Origin: Pseudomonadota bacterium
GTDB lineage: Bacteria > Pseudomonadota > Alphaproteobacteria > Reyranellales > Reyranellaceae
NCBI GenBank assembly: GCA_023436825.1
Contig: JAEZHS010000234.1
Coordinates: forward strand, 1-9,988
DNA: 9,988 nt
Direction of reading: 5' to 3'
Shown here piece after piece: positions 7,327-9,988 of this stretch (positions within the stretch are counted from its first letter, which is position 1; each line of letters opens with the position of its first letter). Under the pieces are notes generated by a model that worked only from the letters and a program-made list of their open reading frames with translations, was not told the DNA's origin and ran no database searches. The position numbers were made by a program, and so were the translations under genes.

Positions 7327-9943
7327 CCCCGAGAGGCAGCGGTTGGCCGATGCGAACGCGCACCGCGAGCGGTGGCGCAACTGGGGGCCGTACGTCAGCG
7401 AGCGCCAGTGGGGCACGGTGCGCGAGGACTACAGCGCCGACGGCGACGCCTGGAACTACTTCCCGCACGAGCATGCGCGCAGCCGCGCCTACCGCTGGGG
7501 CGAGGACGGCATCGGCGGATTCTGCGACAGCAAGCAGCATGTGTGTCTGGCCGTGGCGCTGTGGAACGGTCGGGATCCGATCCTCAAGGAGCGTCTGTTC
7601 GGCCTCACCAATCGCCAGGGCAACCACGGCGAGGACGTCAAGGAGCTCTATTACTATCTCGACGCGGTGCCGACCTACAGCTACGCCCGCATGCTCTACA
7701 AGTACCCGCACGCCGCATTCCCCTACGACGAACTGGTCCAGGAGAATGCCCGGCGCGACCGGCGGCAGCCCGAGTTCGAGATCATCGACACCGGACTGTT
7801 CGACGACGACCGCTATTTCGACGTCGATATCGAGTATGCCAAGGCGGGCGCCGACGACATCCTGCTGCGGATCACCGTCCACAATCGCGGACCCGAGCCG
7901 GCGGAGATCCATGCGCTGCCGCAGGTCTGGTTCCGCAACACCTGGAGCTGGGTCGCGGATGCCGCGAAGCCGTCGCTCGAGCGCGCGGGCGATCACGTCC
8001 TGCTCGCGCACGAGCAGCTCGGCGTCTACGCGGTGCAGTTCGACGGAGCCGACGACATCAAGTTCTGCGAGAACGAGACCAACAGGCCGCGGCTGTTCGC
8101 GACCGCGAGCGACGGCCGGCTGTACAAGGACGGGTTGCATGACTACGTCGTGGGCGGCGATGCGCGGGCGGTCGATTCCCGCCAAGGCACCAAGGCTGCC
8201 GGCATCTGGCGCCGCACGGTGGCGGCGGGCGGCAGCACGGTCGTCCGGGTCAGGTTGAGCGCCGGGCCGGCCCGACCGTCGCCTTTCGCCGACTTCGACA
8301 CGGTCTTCGACCGGCGCAAGGCCGAAGCGGATGCCTTTTATGCCGAGCTTCAGGGCAACGTGACGGATGAAGACCTGCGCCGCATCCAGCGCCAGGCGTT
8401 CGCCGGGATCCTGTGGTCCAAGCAGTACTTCCAGTACGACGTGACGCAGTGGCTCGACGGCGATCCCGCCCAACCGCCGCCTCCCGCATCGCGCCTCGGC
8501 GGACGCAATCACGACTGGCTGCACGTCAACATGGACGACGTGATCTCGATGCCTGACAAGTGGGAGTTTCCCTGGTTCGCGGCCTGGGACTGGGCGTTTC
8601 ACCTGACCACGCTCGCCTATCTCGATATCGAGGACGCCAAGCGCCAGCTCATCCTGCTCTGCCAGTCCTGGTACATGCACCCGAACGGCCAGCTGCCGGC
8701 GTACGAATGGAACTTCAGCGACGTCAATCCGCCGGTCCAGGCCTGGGCGGCGCTGCGGCTCTACGAGATGGAGGAGCGGCAGACCGGCAAGGCCGACAGG
8801 AAGTTCCTCGAGCGCGTCTTCACCAAGCTCCTGCTGAACTTCACCTGGTGGGTGAACCGCAAGGACCCGCGCGGCCTCAACGTCTTCGAGGGCGGCTTTC
8901 TCGGCATGGACAATATCGGCGTCTTCGACCGCTCGGCGGCGCTGCCGGTGAAGGGCGTGCTGGTTCAGTCGGACGGCACCTCGTGGATGGCGATGTACTG
9001 CCTGAACATGCTGGGCATCGCCATCGAGCTGGCCCAGGAAGACGATGCCTACCAGGACATTGCCACCAAGTTCTTCGAGCATTTCCTGACGATCGGCGGC
9101 GCCATGACCAACCTCGGCGGCAAGGGGCTGAGCCTGTGGGATGACGACGACAATTTCTTCTACGACTGGCTTGTCATGGACGACGGCAAGGCCACGCCGT
9201 TGCGCGTGCGATCCCTCGTCGGCCTGATCCCCGTGTTCGCCGTCGCCGCGATCGAGGCCGAGTGCCTGCAGAGGATGCCGCGGTTCACCAGGTGGCGGGA
9301 TTGGTATCTCCTCTATCGGCCCAGGCTCGCCGCTCTGGTGTCGCGCGTGAACACGCCGGGCGCCGACGACACGCGGCTGCTCGCCATGGTGCGCGCCTTC
9401 CGCGGCACCAAGGTGCTGGAGCGCCTGCTCGACAGGAACGAGTTCCTCTCCGACTACGGCGTGCGCGCACTGTCGCGCTTCCATCTCGATCACCCCTATG
9501 TGTTCGAGAGCGGCGGCTTTCACAGCGAGGTGAAGTATGTCCCCGCCGAATCGGACAGCGACCTGTTCGGCGGAAATTCGAACTGGCGCGGCCCGATCTG
9601 GATGCCGTTCAACTACCTGCTGATCGAGAGCCTCAACAAGTTCCACAAGTTCTACGGCGACCAGTTCCAGGTTGAATGTCCGGTCGGCTCCGGGCGAAAG
9701 GCATCGCTGAAGGAGATCGCCGACGACCTGCGCGGGCGGCTCATCGATATCTTCCGGCGCGACGGCAAGGGACGCCGCGCCGTCTTCGGCGGTTACGAGA
9801 AGATGCAGACCGATCCGCACTTCAGGGACTACATCCTCTTCCACGAATACTACGACGGCGACACCGGCCGCGGTCTCGGCGCGTCGCACCAGACGGGCTG
9901 GAGCGCGTTGATCGCCAACATGATCGCCGAGCTGCATGATTAG
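7310..9943 (+). CDS. GH63 / MGH1-like glycoside hydrolase (putative glucosidase)
   Basis: An 877-residue protein resembling the large bacterial 'glucosidase' proteins related to GH63 processing alpha-glucosidase I and mannosylglycerate hydrolase. The N-terminal part (about 1-320) starts with the hallmark segment WGPYVSERQWGTVREDYS (25-42), then DAWNYFPHEHARSRAYRWGEDG, and is probably a beta-sandwich domain. The C-terminal part should be an (alpha/alpha)6 barrel. It contains WDWAFH (426-431) with Asp427 as the likely general acid, WRGPIW (759-764), and HEYYDGDTGRG with Glu846 as the likely general base, followed by HQTGWSAL. Catalytic assignments are by analogy with GH63. No signal peptide or membrane segment is seen, so a cytosolic enzyme is expected. 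The ATG at 7310 has GGTGGA 7 bases upstream and overlaps the preceding stop by 17 bases. An earlier ATG at 7247 adds an Arg-rich stretch unlike the family and is rejected. The natural substrate is unknown. Confidence 0.87.
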   Translation: MPAIPDPERQRLADANAHRERWRNWGPYVSERQWGTVREDYSADGDAWNYFPHEHARSRAYRWGEDGIGGFCDSKQHVCLAVALWNGRDPILKERLFGLTNRQGNHGEDVKELYYYLDAVPTYSYARMLYKYPHAAFPYDELVQENARRDRRQPEFEIIDTGLFDDDRYFDVDIEYAKAGADDILLRITVHNRGPEPAEIHALPQVWFRNTWSWVADAAKPSLERAGDHVLLAHEQLGVYAVQFDGADDIKFCENETNRPRLFATASDGRLYKDGLHDYVVGGDARAVDSRQGTKAAGIWRRTVAAGGSTVVRVRLSAGPARPSPFADFDTVFDRRKAEADAFYAELQGNVTDEDLRRIQRQAFAGILWSKQYFQYDVTQWLDGDPAQPPPPASRLGGRNHDWLHVNMDDVISMPDKWEFPWFAAWDWAFHLTTLAYLDIEDAKRQLILLCQSWYMHPNGQLPAYEWNFSDVNPPVQAWAALRLYEMEERQTGKADRKFLERVFTKLLLNFTWWVNRKDPRGLNVFEGGFLGMDNIGVFDRSAALPVKGVLVQSDGTSWMAMYCLNMLGIAIELAQEDDAYQDIATKFFEHFLTIGGAMTNLGGKGLSLWDDDDNFFYDWLVMDDGKATPLRVRSLVGLIPVFAVAAIEAECLQRMPRFTRWRDWYLLYRPRLAALVSRVNTPGADDTRLLAMVRAFRGTKVLERLLDRNEFLSDYGVRALSRFHLDHPYVFESGGFHSEVKYVPAESDSDLFGGNSNWRGPIWMPFNYLLIESLNKFHKFYGDQFQVECPVGSGRKASLKEIADDLRGRLIDIFRRDGKGRRAVFGGYEKMQTDPHFRDYILFHEYYDGDTGRGLGASHQTGWSALIANMIAELHD

Positions 9944-9955
9944 GGTCACATCGAT

Positions 9956-9986
9956 ACCTCCCCATCGCCTTCGGCGATGGGGAGGT
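9956..9986. repeat. Palindrome (hairpin) after the glucosidase gene
   Basis: A perfect 14-bp inverted repeat, ACCTCCCCATCGCC (9956-9969) and GGCGATGGGGAGGT (9973-9986), has a TTC loop and starts 12 bases after the stop at 9943. The window ends two bases later, so a following T-run cannot be checked. Its position fits an end-of-operon terminator. However, the outer stem ACCTCCCCA/TGGGGAGG also occurs in the hairpin at 17-39, which points to a dispersed repeat family. Confidence 0.72.
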
Positions 9987-9988
9987 GG

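Noticed and set aside
7283..9949. An 888-codon open frame on the - strand lying exactly opposite the glucosidase gene
   Set aside because: It mirrors the GC-rich codon pattern of the real gene and has no recognisable domain. The + strand protein has clear family motifs along its length, so this is a shadow frame.
9956..9988. Calling the last hairpin a definite Rho-independent terminator
   Set aside because: The window stops before any T-run could be seen, and the same outer stem occurs upstream of tkt, so a repeat is equally likely.

Overview
The window is a dense, GC-rich stretch (about two-thirds G+C by eye) with every gene on the + strand. It reads as one oxidative and non-oxidative pentose phosphate pathway (PPP) operon. 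Codon use, the CCTCCCCA...TGGGGAGG intergenic palindromes and the protein flavour suggest an alphaproteobacterium, perhaps from the Rhodospirillales or Hyphomicrobiales side. That placement is inference; no rRNA or other taxonomic marker is present.

Layout: (1) 1-58, a short leader with a 10-bp hairpin and a good ribosome binding site. (2) 59-2116, transketolase (tkt). (3) 2132-3709, glucose-6-phosphate dehydrogenase (zwf). (4) 3719-4534, a Cof-type HAD-IIB phosphatase of unknown substrate. (5) 4531-5268, 6-phosphogluconolactonase (pgl), overlapping the HAD gene by ATGA. (6) 5269-5386, an intergenic gap filled by a large, nearly perfect inverted repeat. (7) 5387/5396-6082, ribulose-phosphate 3-epimerase (rpe). 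(8) 6079-7326, one reading frame that fuses ribose-5-phosphate isomerase A to a complete gluconokinase. (9) 7310-9943, an 877-residue GH63/MGH1-like glucosidase without a visible signal peptide. (10) 9944-9988, a 14-bp hairpin with the same outer stem sequence as the one at the start.

Functionally, Zwf and Pgl take glucose-6-phosphate to 6-phosphogluconate. Gluconokinase feeds free gluconate into the same pool. Rpe, RpiA and Tkt interconvert the pentose phosphates made after 6-phosphogluconate is decarboxylated. The enzyme that links the halves, 6-phosphogluconate dehydrogenase (Gnd), is absent from the window, as are transaldolase, Pgi and the Entner-Doudoroff enzymes; some may lie just outside. 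The glucosidase could release hexose for the pathway, and the HAD enzyme could trim or repair sugar phosphates, but both roles are inferred from position only.

The most notable items are the RpiA-gluconokinase fusion, the long inverted repeat that reaches the rpe ribosome binding site, the unassigned HAD phosphatase and glucosidase locked into the operon, and the related hairpins at both ends of the cluster.
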